The notes beneath the pieces are model-generated. The model saw only the letters and a program-made list of their open reading frames with translations. It was not told the DNA's origin and searched no databases. Both the position numbers and the translations under genes were made by a program. This document shows, one piece after another, positions 33,747 to 43,579 of a stretch of DNA of 64,000 nucleotides. Source of the DNA: Arenibacter sp. P308M17 (GTDB lineage: Bacteria > Bacteroidota > Bacteroidia > Flavobacteriales > Flavobacteriaceae); contig NZ_QVON01000001.1 in the NCBI RefSeq assembly GCF_003426735.1, positions 930,001 through 994,000 of the forward strand, given 5' to 3'. The stretch's first letter is position 1. Each line of letters starts with the position of its first letter.

Positions 33747-36700
33747 ATGAAAATAAATACCCTTTTCAATATAATTATCGTTTTTTTGGCCTCCTTGAGG
33801 CCGAAGCTTGTCATTCTTTTTGGGACCTTCTTGCTTGTTGGGGTTCATGGGTTTGGGCAGACGGTAACGTTTTCTGCGGCCAGTGGTTCGGACGATGAGA
33901 ATTCGGGTACCGATATACCGACGCTTGTGGTTGATGGTAACTTCGGAATACCTAGTTCTGTGACGCTTGCCCTAAGTGGCACTGCCGCTGGAGGGGGTGT
34001 GGACTATACCCTAGCTAGTACTACGATAGACATCCCTGTTGGGATCTATAGCAATACGGTTATCCCACTTGGCCTGACGATAACGGCGGATGCGGTAGTG
34101 GAGCCCGATGAAACTATTGTCCTTGACCTTGGCGGTGCCACCGGTGATGTCTCGATCGTTGCGCCTACCTCTACGACGTATACGATATTGAACGATGACG
34201 GAGCGGCCACGGTGGCTTTTTCATCGGGTACAGGTTCCGGTGCGGAGAACTCGGGTACCGGTATCCCGACCCTTTTGGTCAACGGTACGGTTGTGGCCGC
34301 AAGCTCCGTGACGCTTACCCCTGGGGGTACGGCCACAGGCTCGGGCACTGATTATACCTTGGCGAGCACAACGATAAACATCCCTGTTGGGACCTATAGC
34401 AATACGGCGATCCCACTTGGCCTGACGATAACGGCGGATGCGGTAGTGGAGCCCGATGAAACTATTATCCTTGACCTTGGCAGTGCCACCGGTGATGTCT
34501 CGATCGTTGCGCCTACCTCTACGACCTATACGATATTGAACGATGACAGCTATACGGCCAGCATAACCGCAACGGACGCCGCTGCCTCGGAGAGTCCCTT
34601 AGGTACAGGTACGTATACGGTGACCCTTGATATGCCCAACAGTAGTGGGGGCGATATCACGATAAATTATACGGTAGGAGGTACAGCTACTTCTGGGGAT
34701 GATTATGTAGGGCTGTCCGGTACTGTGACCATTGCCAACAACCAACAGTCAAATACGATTTTGTTGACGCCAATTAATGATAACCTAGCGGAAGCAGCTA
34801 CTGAAACGGTAGTAGTGACCTTGGAAAACGGTACAGGATATACGGTGGGCGCGCCCAACAATGCCACGGTGAATATTGCCAGTGAGGATACAGCTGGTGT
34901 TTCCATTGATGATGTAACGGTCAATGAAGGCGATGGTACCGCAACTTTTACCGTTATCTTAAACGGCTTTGTGCTTTTTGGAACCAACGTTTCCTATACT
35001 ACGGTCGACAATACCGCTTTGGCAGGATCGGATTTTGAGGCTGCTTCAAACAGCTTTTTTCTCTCGGGATTTAATGGTCAAACCGAAACAATTACCATCG
35101 ATATTAATGAGGATGTCCTAGTGGAAGGAGACGAAACCTTTTTTGTAAACCTCACCAATGCCTCGGGTTTTGCACAGCTTGCCAAGGCAGAGGGAATAGG
35201 GACCATTACAGACAATGATAGTTATGTTGCAAGCATTACGGCGACCGATGCTACTGCTACTGAGACAGGCAGTGCCACGGGGCAGTTTACGGTCGACCTC
35301 GGTACGATCAATACTACAGGAAGCCCTATCTTGGTTAATTTTGGGGTAGCAACCGGGGGGTCCAATGCGACCGATACAACGGATTATGCCAATATAGGGA
35401 CTAGCGTTTCAATTGAGGATGGTGAGCAGACAGGGCTAATTACGGTCACACCTGTGGATGATGAACTTGTTGAGGGTCCAGAGACGGTAGTGCTTACCCT
35501 CGCTACTGGCACAGGCTACAATGTGGCCACGGCACCCAACAATACCGCGACTGTTACCATTGCCGATAACGATAGTTATGTTGCATCGATAACCGCTAAC
35601 GAACCTACTGCCTCGGAGACGGACAGTGCCTCGGGGCAGTTCACGGTTAGCCTTGGGGCGGCCAACGCCACAGGAGGTGCGATTGAGGTGAATTATGTAA
35701 TTTCAGCAGGAGGTTCCAATGCAACCAATACCACGGACTATGCAACCATTGGAACAAGCGTGTCTATAGCCAATGGAGACCAGACAGGGCAGATTACGGT
35801 CACACCAGTAGATGATGATTTGGCTGAGGGTTCCGAATCTGTGATATTGACATTGACCTCAGGTATAGGGTATGATGTTGCCTCTGCACCCAACAATACG
35901 GCTACGGTAATTATTGCCGATAACGATAATTGTATGGAGGCACCCCTAATAAATGATACTCCTACCATTTTTTGTGAAGATTTTTCTCAAGACTTGGATG
36001 CCTATACCGATACTGCAATTCCTTCCGGTTTTGAGCTAATTTGGAAAAGTAGTAGTGATTTTAATTCTGGGGCAGAATATGACATTGTCAGTGATCCTGC
36101 CACCTATTATGGGTTCTTGCACAATGAAGGTTCTGGATGTACCAGTCCTCCTCTGGAGGTTACTTTGGTTCGTAACGAGCCTCCCGTGGTAGAGGAAAGT
36201 CCAACCAACCTTACTATTTGTGGACCAGGCATGGTAACCTTAAGCGCAGCGGCATCTGGTGGAGGCAGTTTGTTTTGGTACGATTCGGAAACGGGTGGAG
36301 TTTCACTGGAAGAGGGAAGTAGCTTTTCACCTAACGTTACTGTAACTACTACTTATTATGTGGAGGCCTTTGCCAATGGTTGTTTCTCAGAACGGGTACC
36401 GGTTACGGTAACCGTGGCCGAATCCCCGGATACGGGGATTACCACCAATACTACGGCCTGTAGTACGGTTGGGGAAGACTCCAGCAGTATTGACCTGGAT
36501 TCTACCCGTAGCGGGGGAGACAGCGGGGTATGGAGCATAGTGGGCACCCCACCGGGAAGTATTGCCATTGCTGCGGGCAATATGGTGAATTTTGAGGGAG
36601 TCCCCGATGGGGATTATATCTTTAGTTTTACTACCAATACCGCCGTGGCCCCTTGTCCGGACGAAAGTGTGGAGGTTACTATTTCGGTCACTAGCTGTAC

Positions 36701-37610
36701 CGTGGATTCCGATGGGGACGGTATCCTAGATCAGGACGAAATGGCTTTGGGACTGGATCCCAACGATGCGGATACGGATGGCGATGGCTTGGATGATTTA
36801 GTAGAAGTGGGGCCGGATATAGATAGTCCGTTGGACACCGATGAGGACGGAATAATAGATGCGCTGGACTCCAATATTTTGGATTCGGACAATGACGGGG
36901 TAGTGGATCAATTGGATCCGGCGAACACCAATCCTTGTATCCCTGCCATTTCTGAGGCCTGCCAGATAGACCTTGCCCTGGAGAAAACAGTGGATAAGGA
37001 AAGCGTATTGGTAGGTAGGGAAGTTGTTTTTACGGTAACTTTGACCAATCTAAGTCAGATGATGGTGACCAATATAGCGGTGAACGATCTTGTGGGTCCG
37101 GCAACAGGTTTCCAGTACGTAAACAGTGTTGCCACCAAGGGGGTGTATGATGCATTGGCCGGGGTATGGCAATTGGATGAGGTTTTGGCAGAGGAGATCA
37201 ATACTTTGACCATCACTGCCATAGTGCCCGAGGAGGGCAGCTATCAGAATGTGGTGGCCCTTGTAGATTCTTTTCCCGAGGATTCCAATGCAACCAATAA
37301 TACGGCTTCGGCTACGGTAACGGTGACACCAAGGTCATCGAATGAATGTGGATTTCTCTTTAATATGATATCTCCTGATGGTGATGGAACAAACGATTTG
37401 TTACGCATTAACTGTATAGAGGATTATCCAAATAACAACCTTCAAATTTATGACCGTTATGGGAATGAGGTCTTCGCTGCCAATGGTTATGACAATACTT
37501 GGACGGGTACCGGAAATAATGGGGATCTGCCAAAAGGGACCTACTTTTATATCTTGGATCTAGGTGACGGCACAGAAGTCAATAAAGGTTGGATCCAAAT
37601 CATAAGATAA
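33747..37610 (+). CDS. Large Calx-beta adhesin with T9SS type B C-terminal domain
   Basis: A secreted surface protein of 1287 residues from ATG 33747; a TTG 18 bases upstream is also open. After a signal peptide come six Calx-beta-like domains (about residues 35-725), each ending in a NDD/DND calcium-type loop. Ig-like segments follow, then thrombospondin type 3-like Asp-rich calcium repeats (about 985-1060, e.g. DSDGDGILDQDE). A DUF11 domain (about 1070-1185) and the CHU_C/gliding-type sorting domain (about 1195-1287; SPDGDGTNDLL, YDRYGNEVF, GTYFYILDL, GWIQIIR) complete it. Type B sorting needs a PorP/SprF partner, which follows 8 bases later. Repeats 1-2 are nearly identical in DNA (348-bp period), as are 5-6 in part (354-bp period). 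Confidence 0.93.
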   Translation: MKINTLFNIIIVFLASLRPKLVILFGTFLLVGVHGFGQTVTFSAASGSDDENSGTDIPTLVVDGNFGIPSSVTLALSGTAAGGGVDYTLASTTIDIPVGIYSNTVIPLGLTITADAVVEPDETIVLDLGGATGDVSIVAPTSTTYTILNDDGAATVAFSSGTGSGAENSGTGIPTLLVNGTVVAASSVTLTPGGTATGSGTDYTLASTTINIPVGTYSNTAIPLGLTITADAVVEPDETIILDLGSATGDVSIVAPTSTTYTILNDDSYTASITATDAAASESPLGTGTYTVTLDMPNSSGGDITINYTVGGTATSGDDYVGLSGTVTIANNQQSNTILLTPINDNLAEAATETVVVTLENGTGYTVGAPNNATVNIASEDTAGVSIDDVTVNEGDGTATFTVILNGFVLFGTNVSYTTVDNTALAGSDFEAASNSFFLSGFNGQTETITIDINEDVLVEGDETFFVNLTNASGFAQLAKAEGIGTITDNDSYVASITATDATATETGSATGQFTVDLGTINTTGSPILVNFGVATGGSNATDTTDYANIGTSVSIEDGEQTGLITVTPVDDELVEGPETVVLTLATGTGYNVATAPNNTATVTIADNDSYVASITANEPTASETDSASGQFTVSLGAANATGGAIEVNYVISAGGSNATNTTDYATIGTSVSIANGDQTGQITVTPVDDDLAEGSESVILTLTSGIGYDVASAPNNTATVIIADNDNCMEAPLINDTPTIFCEDFSQDLDAYTDTAIPSGFELIWKSSSDFNSGAEYDIVSDPATYYGFLHNEGSGCTSPPLEVTLVRNEPPVVEESPTNLTICGPGMVTLSAAASGGGSLFWYDSETGGVSLEEGSSFSPNVTVTTTYYVEAFANGCFSERVPVTVTVAESPDTGITTNTTACSTVGEDSSSIDLDSTRSGGDSGVWSIVGTPPGSIAIAAGNMVNFEGVPDGDYIFSFTTNTAVAPCPDESVEVTISVTSCTVDSDGDGILDQDEMALGLDPNDADTDGDGLDDLVEVGPDIDSPLDTDEDGIIDALDSNILDSDNDGVVDQLDPANTNPCIPAISEACQIDLALEKTVDKESVLVGREVVFTVTLTNLSQMMVTNIAVNDLVGPATGFQYVNSVATKGVYDALAGVWQLDEVLAEEINTLTITAIVPEEGSYQNVVALVDSFPEDSNATNNTASATVTVTPRSSNECGFLFNMISPDGDGTNDLLRINCIEDYPNNNLQIYDRYGNEVFAANGYDNTWTGTGNNGDLPKGTYFYILDLGDGTEVNKGWIQIIR
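33860..34553 (+). repeat. 348-bp direct repeat within the adhesin gene
   Basis: Two consecutive 116-codon units (about 33860-34205 and 34208-34553) are almost identical over long stretches, for example GGCCTGACGATAACGGCGGA at 34071 and 34419. Such identity in one gene is a substrate for recombinational length change. More diverged 354-bp units start at 35217 and 35571. Confidence 0.8.
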
Positions 37611-37618
37611 AATAGACT

Positions 37619-38614
37619 ATGAATTTAAAAATATACAATAAGGGGTATAGAAATATTTTATGGTTTTGTGGCCTGCTGTTTTTTTCAGTGGGAATGCTTT
37701 TTGCACAGAAAGAACCCCAGTATACCCAGTATATGTACAATATTGGTAGTTTTAACCCCGCCTATGTAGGTACCGTAGAGACCCCGGATATTACAGGATT
37801 GTACCGCGTACAATGGTCTGGAATTCCAGGTTCGCCAAGAACATTGAGGTTCGGCGTAAACCTGCCCTTTGCCAATGAAAAAAACGGCTTGGGATTTAAT
37901 GTGGTAAGCGATCAATTGGGACCCACCACCCAAACCTATATAGATGTGGCCTATTCCTTTCAGGTAAATATTACGGAGGATACCAAACTGTCCTTTGGGG
38001 TGGATGCCGGAGGCTCCCTATTGGATGTAGATTATACCAAGGGCGATTTTGAAAACCCAAATGAGCCCTTGATCAATAATGCGGATGCCTTTAATAAATT
38101 TTACCCCACTGTGGGGGCGGGGGTATTTATGTACCAGACAAACTGGTACCTGGGGGTATCGGTACCCAATTTTTTAACCTCAGGCCTATATGCGGATGAA
38201 GTGTCCAAAATAGTGGAAGATAAAATGCAGTTCAACTTGATTGGGGGGTATGTTTTCGATTTTTCGGAAGGCCTTAAGTTTAAGCCGGCCTTCTTAATGA
38301 ACTATTTAAATGGCTCGCCCTTAAACCTGAATTTGTCTACTAATTTTTTAATTAACGACATAGTAACCTTAGGGGCCTCCTATAGATTGGATAACGCCCT
38401 GAGCGGTCTGGCCGGATTACAAATTTCCAATAGCCTGTTCCTAGGGTATTCCTATGATTATAATACCAATGGACTTGGGGAGTACAGTCAGGGTTCGCAT
38501 GAGGTAATATTGAAGTTTTATTTGGGTAGGGGAGGCAGCAAGGTTAAAAAGGAAAATAATAATAGGGATCAAAAAGGAATGCCGAAACAGATAGACAGTC
38601 CCCGGTTTTTTTAA
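37619..38614 (+). CDS. PorP/SprF family protein, partner of the adhesin
   Basis: A 331-residue outer-membrane protein of the PorP/SprF family. It has a signal peptide ending near 30 (GMLFAQ) and the hallmark QYTQYMYNIGSFNPAYVGT start. Amphipathic strands run to VILKFYLG, with a charged basic tail. In F. johnsoniae SprF is needed to place SprB on the surface; here the upstream adhesin is the natural client. The adhesin stop is 8 bases upstream, and the OmpA gene begins 6 bases after the stop. Confidence 0.95.
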   Translation: MNLKIYNKGYRNILWFCGLLFFSVGMLFAQKEPQYTQYMYNIGSFNPAYVGTVETPDITGLYRVQWSGIPGSPRTLRFGVNLPFANEKNGLGFNVVSDQLGPTTQTYIDVAYSFQVNITEDTKLSFGVDAGGSLLDVDYTKGDFENPNEPLINNADAFNKFYPTVGAGVFMYQTNWYLGVSVPNFLTSGLYADEVSKIVEDKMQFNLIGGYVFDFSEGLKFKPAFLMNYLNGSPLNLNLSTNFLINDIVTLGASYRLDNALSGLAGLQISNSLFLGYSYDYNTNGLGEYSQGSHEVILKFYLGRGGSKVKKENNNRDQKGMPKQIDSPRFF

Positions 38615-38620
38615 ACATAT

Positions 38621-40558
38621 ATGAATATGAAGTTTAATTTCGTAGCTATATTTTTTATCATTTTGTCGTCCTATGCTTTTGCCCAGCAAAAAAAGTCCAA
38701 AGGGGATATATTGTTTTTTGAATATTCCTACAACAAGGCCATTATAGAATATCAAAAGGAATTGAGGGAGTCCAAACTTTCCAATACACAGTATTTAAAC
38801 CTGGCGGATTCCTATATGAAAATAGGGGACCATAAAAAGGCTTCAGAAATTTATGTTTCCATTTTTCAGAAGGATACTACCATGTCTTCCTTTCATTTTA
38901 ATAAAATGCTGCAAGCCTTATCCAAAACGTCCGAAATTGAAAAAGTTAAGGCCTACCTATCCACAAAGAAAGATGATCTGGCCCCGGAGTTATTGGAAAA
39001 TGCCGATTTTAACTATGAACTGATCGCCACCAATAGGAATGAGGAGTTGGATTTTAAGATCTTTAACATCAGCGGGAATAGTCCGCAGGCCGACTTTTCC
39101 CCAGCTTTTTATAAGGGGAAGTTATTGTTTTCCAGTAGTAGGCCCGATGGTACCAAAAGGATTTATGGTCCTTCGGGAGAGGCGTACCTCAATATTTACG
39201 AATCAAACATTGAGGCTCAGGGCGACATAAAAAGGCCCCAAGTTTTTAAGGGCATATCCAATACAAATTTTCATCGGGCAACGCCTTATTATGCCGAGGA
39301 GCTCAATTATTTATTTTATGTACTCTCCAATGCCGATGAGGAGGTATTGCAGTTTAGTGAAAACGGTAAGAACGCTCTGGCCATGGGAAGGATGGATGAA
39401 AGTGGGGCATTTCAGTTTATACTAAGGGATTTGGATACTTCCTTTTATTATCCTTTTTATGAAGCTAGTACTGGAAAATTATTTTTTGCCGCAAATTTTG
39501 AGGATGGTTATGGTGGCACGGATATTTATTATGTGTATACCAACAATGGGCTTATTATGTCCGCTCCGGTAAATTTAGGTCCAAGGATCAACACCCCTGG
39601 CAATGAAATAGCCCCTTATATCTTTGAAAACAGCCTTTATTTTTCTTCCGATATTTTTTATGGGCTGGGAGGAATGGATATCTATAAATCCAATATTAAT
39701 TCCGATGATGGTTTTAGTATTCCCATAAACCTGGGAGAGGGGATAAATTCTGGAAAGGACGACTTCGGATTTATTATTGGGAACAATGATACCAATGGGC
39801 TGTTGGGTTATTTTTCATCCAATAGGGATGGCGGTAAGGGCAATGATGACATCTATGGGTTCAATGTTAAGGAAAAGCCGGGATTAAAAACCCTGGCACT
39901 TAAAGGAAGGGTAATTGATCTTGGCTCCAATAATGGGGTATCCAAGGCCCAGGTCCGATTGATGGGCAAGGACGGAGAGCTTTTAAAGGAGGTGTTTACA
40001 AATGAAGATGGGGATTATAGTGTGGAGATTCCTTTTCAAAATTTCGTTACCGTAGAAGCTACAAAAGAAAGGCATTCCATATTTTCCAAGACCTATCAAG
40101 ATAGCGAATTGGACGAAATACAGAATAAGGCCTTTAATATGGGCATTAAACTTTTGGACGACTTGGTGGAGGAGCAAGAGGACCAAACCGTTATAAAGCT
40201 GAAGAAGTTTTATTTTGAAAAGGGACAGAACAATATTACCCCGGAAATTGCCCAGGAATTGGATAAGGTTGTCGATGTAATGGATAGATTTCCCCAATTA
40301 CAGTTAAGGATAGAATCGCATACCGATAGTAGAGGGGGGGGCAGTTCCAATTTTACCTTATCCCAAAAAAGGTCCGATTCCATTAAAAAGTATCTCATAC
40401 AACAAGGTGTTCCGGCAGGGAGTATCCTTTACTCCATAGGTTATGGAGAGGAAAAACTCTTGAATGGCTGTAAGAATGGCGTTTTTTGCTTGGATATGTT
40501 GCACAATAAGAACGAACGATCCTTAATAGTGGTGCTCAACTACAAGCTATTATACTAA
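38621..40558 (+). CDS. OmpA-family protein with TPR and PD40 propeller (PorE-like)
   Basis: A 645-residue protein. A signal peptide (about 1-20) comes first, then TPRs (about 25-120), then PD40/WD40-like propeller repeats (about 145-405; note SSRPDGTKR, FSSDIFYGLGGMDIY, FSSNRDGGKGNDDIYGF). A CarboxypepD_reg-like domain (about 420-490) and an OmpA peptidoglycan-binding domain (about 525-645; ESHTDSRGG) follow. The order matches PorE, which ties T9SS machinery to peptidoglycan. As the third gene of an adhesin/PorP cassette it probably anchors that system. Typical flavobacterial gene order. Confidence 0.93.
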   Translation: MNMKFNFVAIFFIILSSYAFAQQKKSKGDILFFEYSYNKAIIEYQKELRESKLSNTQYLNLADSYMKIGDHKKASEIYVSIFQKDTTMSSFHFNKMLQALSKTSEIEKVKAYLSTKKDDLAPELLENADFNYELIATNRNEELDFKIFNISGNSPQADFSPAFYKGKLLFSSSRPDGTKRIYGPSGEAYLNIYESNIEAQGDIKRPQVFKGISNTNFHRATPYYAEELNYLFYVLSNADEEVLQFSENGKNALAMGRMDESGAFQFILRDLDTSFYYPFYEASTGKLFFAANFEDGYGGTDIYYVYTNNGLIMSAPVNLGPRINTPGNEIAPYIFENSLYFSSDIFYGLGGMDIYKSNINSDDGFSIPINLGEGINSGKDDFGFIIGNNDTNGLLGYFSSNRDGGKGNDDIYGFNVKEKPGLKTLALKGRVIDLGSNNGVSKAQVRLMGKDGELLKEVFTNEDGDYSVEIPFQNFVTVEATKERHSIFSKTYQDSELDEIQNKAFNMGIKLLDDLVEEQEDQTVIKLKKFYFEKGQNNITPEIAQELDKVVDVMDRFPQLQLRIESHTDSRGGGSSNFTLSQKRSDSIKKYLIQQGVPAGSILYSIGYGEEKLLNGCKNGVFCLDMLHNKNERSLIVVLNYKLLY

Positions 40559-40618
40559 GGACGTTTCATTGGTCAAAACCACTTTAACGGGTATTATGGG
40601 ATTGATATCCTTGGCAGG

Positions 40619-40831
40619 TTACTTGGCCAAGTTGCACTCGTTACAATCCTTGATTTCGCCATAGTAGGTTTCCCTATATTTATGGAGGGTTCGGATTGGA
40701 ATACCTAAAACCACTTCTTTTATATAGGTTACCCGGGTGTATAGGATTCCCATTTTGGAATTATAACGCTTCTCGTTCCTTGTATTTCTTTTTATACGAA
40801 TCAATTTCATTATTCTGCGATGCTTCTTCAT
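40619..40831 (-). CDS. Small basic protein of unknown function
   Basis: A 70-residue protein from the ATG at 40831; an internal ATG at 40810 (MKLIRIKR) is equally plausible. The N-terminal half is Arg/Lys-rich and the C-terminal part ends in DCNECNLAK with a CxxC pair. It has no signal peptide or membrane segment. I recall similar short ORFs in flavobacteria but cannot name the family. The stop is 60 bases from the convergent OmpA gene. The coding call rests on composition and a TTAATCTTTG sequence just upstream of the ATG, close to a -7 element. Confidence 0.45.
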   Translation of the reverse strand: MKKHRRIMKLIRIKRNTRNEKRYNSKMGILYTRVTYIKEVVLGIPIRTLHKYRETYYGEIKDCNECNLAK

Positions 40832-40840
40832 ATTGTACAA

Positions 40841-41215
40841 AGATTAAGGATTGAAACGTTAAAAACAAATTTTAGGTGTTAAGTCTTATTTTCTATGGAA
40901 TTTTTTACATCATAGTATTGGTAGCTTCCTTCCGATGTAATATGGGCCCGCCATTGTTGGACATACAAAAAACCATTGAACCAGCTTATGCTTATAGAAA
41001 CCTATTCTGCGGATAAGGAAACTAATCCACAAGCTTCTTGTTTTGCTTTTTATTCATCGGATAGTCTATTTTTTATTGGTATTCAGGAATGCGCTGTATT
41101 TGGGCGATGCAAAAAATGAACAGAACACGATTTAGGGATAGCAAATTCTGTCTTTTTCCAATACACACGGTTATTGGGGTTGATCTACAATAACTCCTTT
41201 TATAGGAGCTTTCTA
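40841..41215. other. Intergenic region, no feature seen
   Basis: About 375 AT-rich bases. A short inverted repeat CTCCT...AGGAG (about 41192-41205) just after the Nramp-like gene could be a weak terminator on the minus strand. Confidence 0.4.
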
Positions 41216-42475
41216 TCAAAAAAACAGCATCCAACAATAATATATGGAAAAGAGGGTAAGAAAGAGGATGCCCAGATAGGTCAATAACCGTAGGTTTCCG
41301 TTGGGTCTATCCGCCTCAGGTATTTCCTGGCCCATAACGTTTTTTAAATTCATGTACCCTATGATCGGAGCCATAACAAATGACACAAAAGTGGCCAGGG
41401 CAACAAGGATCCCCATATTGGCTGAAAAAATACTTATGACCATAAAATTTACTATGGCCAGTAACAAAACCCCAATGGTAAACCCCTTATTTTTAATGGC
41501 CTCCTTTTTTGGGAACAGCAGGGACAGGATGTCCACGCTTACCCTGGCAAGGGCATCATGGGCGGTGATACAGGTGCTGAACATAGTGGCAAACGCGGCT
41601 ATGGCAATCAAAATATAGGCCCAGGATCCGATATTGGCAGTAAACAGTTGAACCAGTTGGTCTGCAAAAACAACGGCACTATTGCTCAATTCCGTGTTGG
41701 TGCCATAGAGGGTGAACCAGCCAATGACCATAAAAAAGAGGGCCAGGATAGCTGTCGTAAAATAGCCAAAATTAAATTCCTGAAGGGCCTCTTTTAAAGT
41801 GGGCTTCTGTTTGGAATTTTTAAATTTTTCTATGCTCCAAAGACTTATCCACCCGGATGCCTCCACAGCGGTTGGCATCCATCCCATTAACCCTATTAAA
41901 AAAAGGATTCCCACCTCATTGAAAATGATGGGCGTTTCAAAGTTTTCTATGGCGGTAACCTTCCCATTGGCGATTACTAAAATCGTTGTGACCAAAAGGG
42001 CCAAAAATAAAATGGATACCACATACTTCAGGGAGATTTCCAGAAATTTATAACGGCCAACGATGAGGAGTATACAGATTAGAATAAATAGTCCACCAGC
42101 AACAATGCTGATGGGAATATTGGTCAATCCGAAAAGATTGATCAGCAATCCGGAAGTAACCACATAGAGTGCGGCCAGAATGGTGAAGGTGCTGAATAGC
42201 GTAATAATGGCATAAAAGATCAGATAGGCCTTGCCACGGTTAAGGTAACCTTCTATGAGCGTTTTATTGGTAATAATGGTGTATCTGACCCCAAATTCAA
42301 AAAACGGATATTTAAATATATTGGCCAATAAGATAGGGAGTACCATGATCCATCCGTATTGGGCACCCGCTTTGGTGGACAGCACTAAATGGGAAGTTCC
42401 TATGGCCGTACTGGCAAAGAGCAGACCTGGACCTAGGTTTTTTATCAGATTTTGTATGGAAGCCCGGATAGACAT
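41216..42475 (-). CDS. Nramp-like transporter lacking the canonical metal-site motifs
   Basis: A 419-residue integral membrane protein with about eleven helices. The N-terminal segment NLGPGLLFASTAIGTSHLV (13-31) is Nramp-like, but the DPGN metal-binding motif of helix 1 is replaced by AIGT. The helix-6 MPH motif is absent; the corresponding region reads WMPTAVEASGWISLW. Canonical Nramp proteins import Mn/Fe with those residues. This one belongs to a divergent branch whose substrate I cannot state (related divergent Nramps include Mg transporters and ones of unknown substrate). It is unlinked to other metal genes. Confidence 0.85.
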   Translation of the reverse strand: MSIRASIQNLIKNLGPGLLFASTAIGTSHLVLSTKAGAQYGWIMVLPILLANIFKYPFFEFGVRYTIITNKTLIEGYLNRGKAYLIFYAIITLFSTFTILAALYVVTSGLLINLFGLTNIPISIVAGGLFILICILLIVGRYKFLEISLKYVVSILFLALLVTTILVIANGKVTAIENFETPIIFNEVGILFLIGLMGWMPTAVEASGWISLWSIEKFKNSKQKPTLKEALQEFNFGYFTTAILALFFMVIGWFTLYGTNTELSNSAVVFADQLVQLFTANIGSWAYILIAIAAFATMFSTCITAHDALARVSVDILSLLFPKKEAIKNKGFTIGVLLLAIVNFMVISIFSANMGILVALATFVSFVMAPIIGYMNLKNVMGQEIPEADRPNGNLRLLTYLGILFLTLFSIYYCWMLFF

Positions 42476-42773
42476 AATTAGATAGACATAGTAGGAGTAA
42501 ATATAGCTAAGATTACTCGATAATCGAGATTAATCCCGGTTTCGGGAGAGCGCTTTTTACAGGAGTGGGCAGTGAGCAGTAGGCAGGTTCAAAGTTCAAG
42601 GTCTGACCTCTTGAGAGCGCCTGTCCCACTTTTTGCGGGAGGTTGGGGATGTGTATTGATAGCCGTCTTTCACAAGACCAAAAATACCTAAAAAATAGAT
42701 TTCTTTATTTGATTATTGACACAGAATCTATCGGGAGCTTTGTCCCGATGACTCGGGATTGCCCCGAGCTTGT
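42476..42773. other. Spacer with palindromes
   Basis: A small inverted repeat CTCGATAATCGAG (about 42516-42528) sits 40 bases before the Nramp-like start. GGGCAGTGAGCAGTAGGCAGG (42565-42585) belongs to the dispersed AGCAGTG repeats. ATCGGGAGCTTTGTCCCGAT (42730-42749) is a stem without a T run. Confidence 0.5.
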
Positions 42774-43409
42774 TCATTTTATTTCAATTTTCTCTCCCAA
42801 AAATTTTGGTTGGGTGTTAAGGGCTAGATCGATAAATACCTTGACACGTGCAAAATACTCCCTTAGCTGCACTTTTAGGCCCTGATGCAATGAGATGCCA
42901 TCGGCATTAAATCCGATGGCATGCAATCCTTTTTTTTCAGCCAGATATATAGCCCTTTCATTGTGGAACTTTTGGGATATCACGGTTACATTATCCAATC
43001 CAAAAATGGCCTTGGCCCTTACCATGGAATCCAAAGTGCGGAAACCGGCATAATCCAGGAATATATTCTCTGCGGGTATACCGCCCTTAATGAGGTCCTT
43101 TTTAAATACATTGGGTTCATTGTAATATAACGAACCATTGTCCCCACTTACCAATACAAAATCTATTTTTCCTGCCCTGTACAGTTCAAGGGTAGCTTTA
43201 ATTCTGTTGGTGTAATAGGGGTTGGATCCGCCGCCCACCAACTTATTGGACGTTCCCAAGACTAGGCCTACCCTGTTTTTAGGGACATTTTCAACATTCC
43301 AATAGGTCTTGTTTTCGGCCGCGTTCGTAATGATTTTATTGCAAGTAAGCAATATGACATATGTGGATATAATCCCAATTAGAAGTGCAATGCCAATTTT
43401 CTTAACCAT
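42774..43409 (-). CDS. SanA/YdcF-family (DUF218) protein
   Basis: A 211-residue, inner-membrane-anchored protein (anchor about 4-23) of the SanA/ElyC/YdcF group. The family motifs are seen: LVLGTSNKLVGGGSNPYYTNRI, VLVSGDNGS, then DYAGFRTLDSMVRAK and VTVISQKFHNERAIYLAEKKG. E. coli SanA affects the envelope barrier; the enzyme activity, if any, is not known. It stands alone. Confidence 0.9.
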   Translation of the reverse strand: MVKKIGIALLIGIISTYVILLTCNKIITNAAENKTYWNVENVPKNRVGLVLGTSNKLVGGGSNPYYTNRIKATLELYRAGKIDFVLVSGDNGSLYYNEPNVFKKDLIKGGIPAENIFLDYAGFRTLDSMVRAKAIFGLDNVTVISQKFHNERAIYLAEKKGLHAIGFNADGISLHQGLKVQLREYFARVKVFIDLALNTQPKFLGEKIEIK

Positions 43410-43522
43410 TTGTCAATTTAATCAATAAAAAAATATTGTACCAAATCCAAAGAGTGAAAGTAAGCCGTATTTTTCAATCTTATATAGCATACCCGATAAT
43501 AAAAGTAAATATTAATACAAAA

Positions 43523-43550
43523 AATATACCCCAACTTCTATTAGTTGGGG
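43523..43550 (-). terminator. Terminator of the CHRD lipoprotein gene
   Basis: On the minus strand CCCCAAC (43550-43544) pairs with GTTGGGG (43535-43529) across an 8-base loop, with the following TATATTTTTTG. It lies about 30 bases after the stop. Confidence 0.8.
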
Positions 43551-43579
43551 TTGATATAATTGTGCAAAGGATTTATAGT

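Noticed and set aside
42643-42885. 80-codon plus-strand frame opposite the SanA/YdcF gene
   Set aside because: Overlaps the real gene; starts in palindromic spacer sequence.
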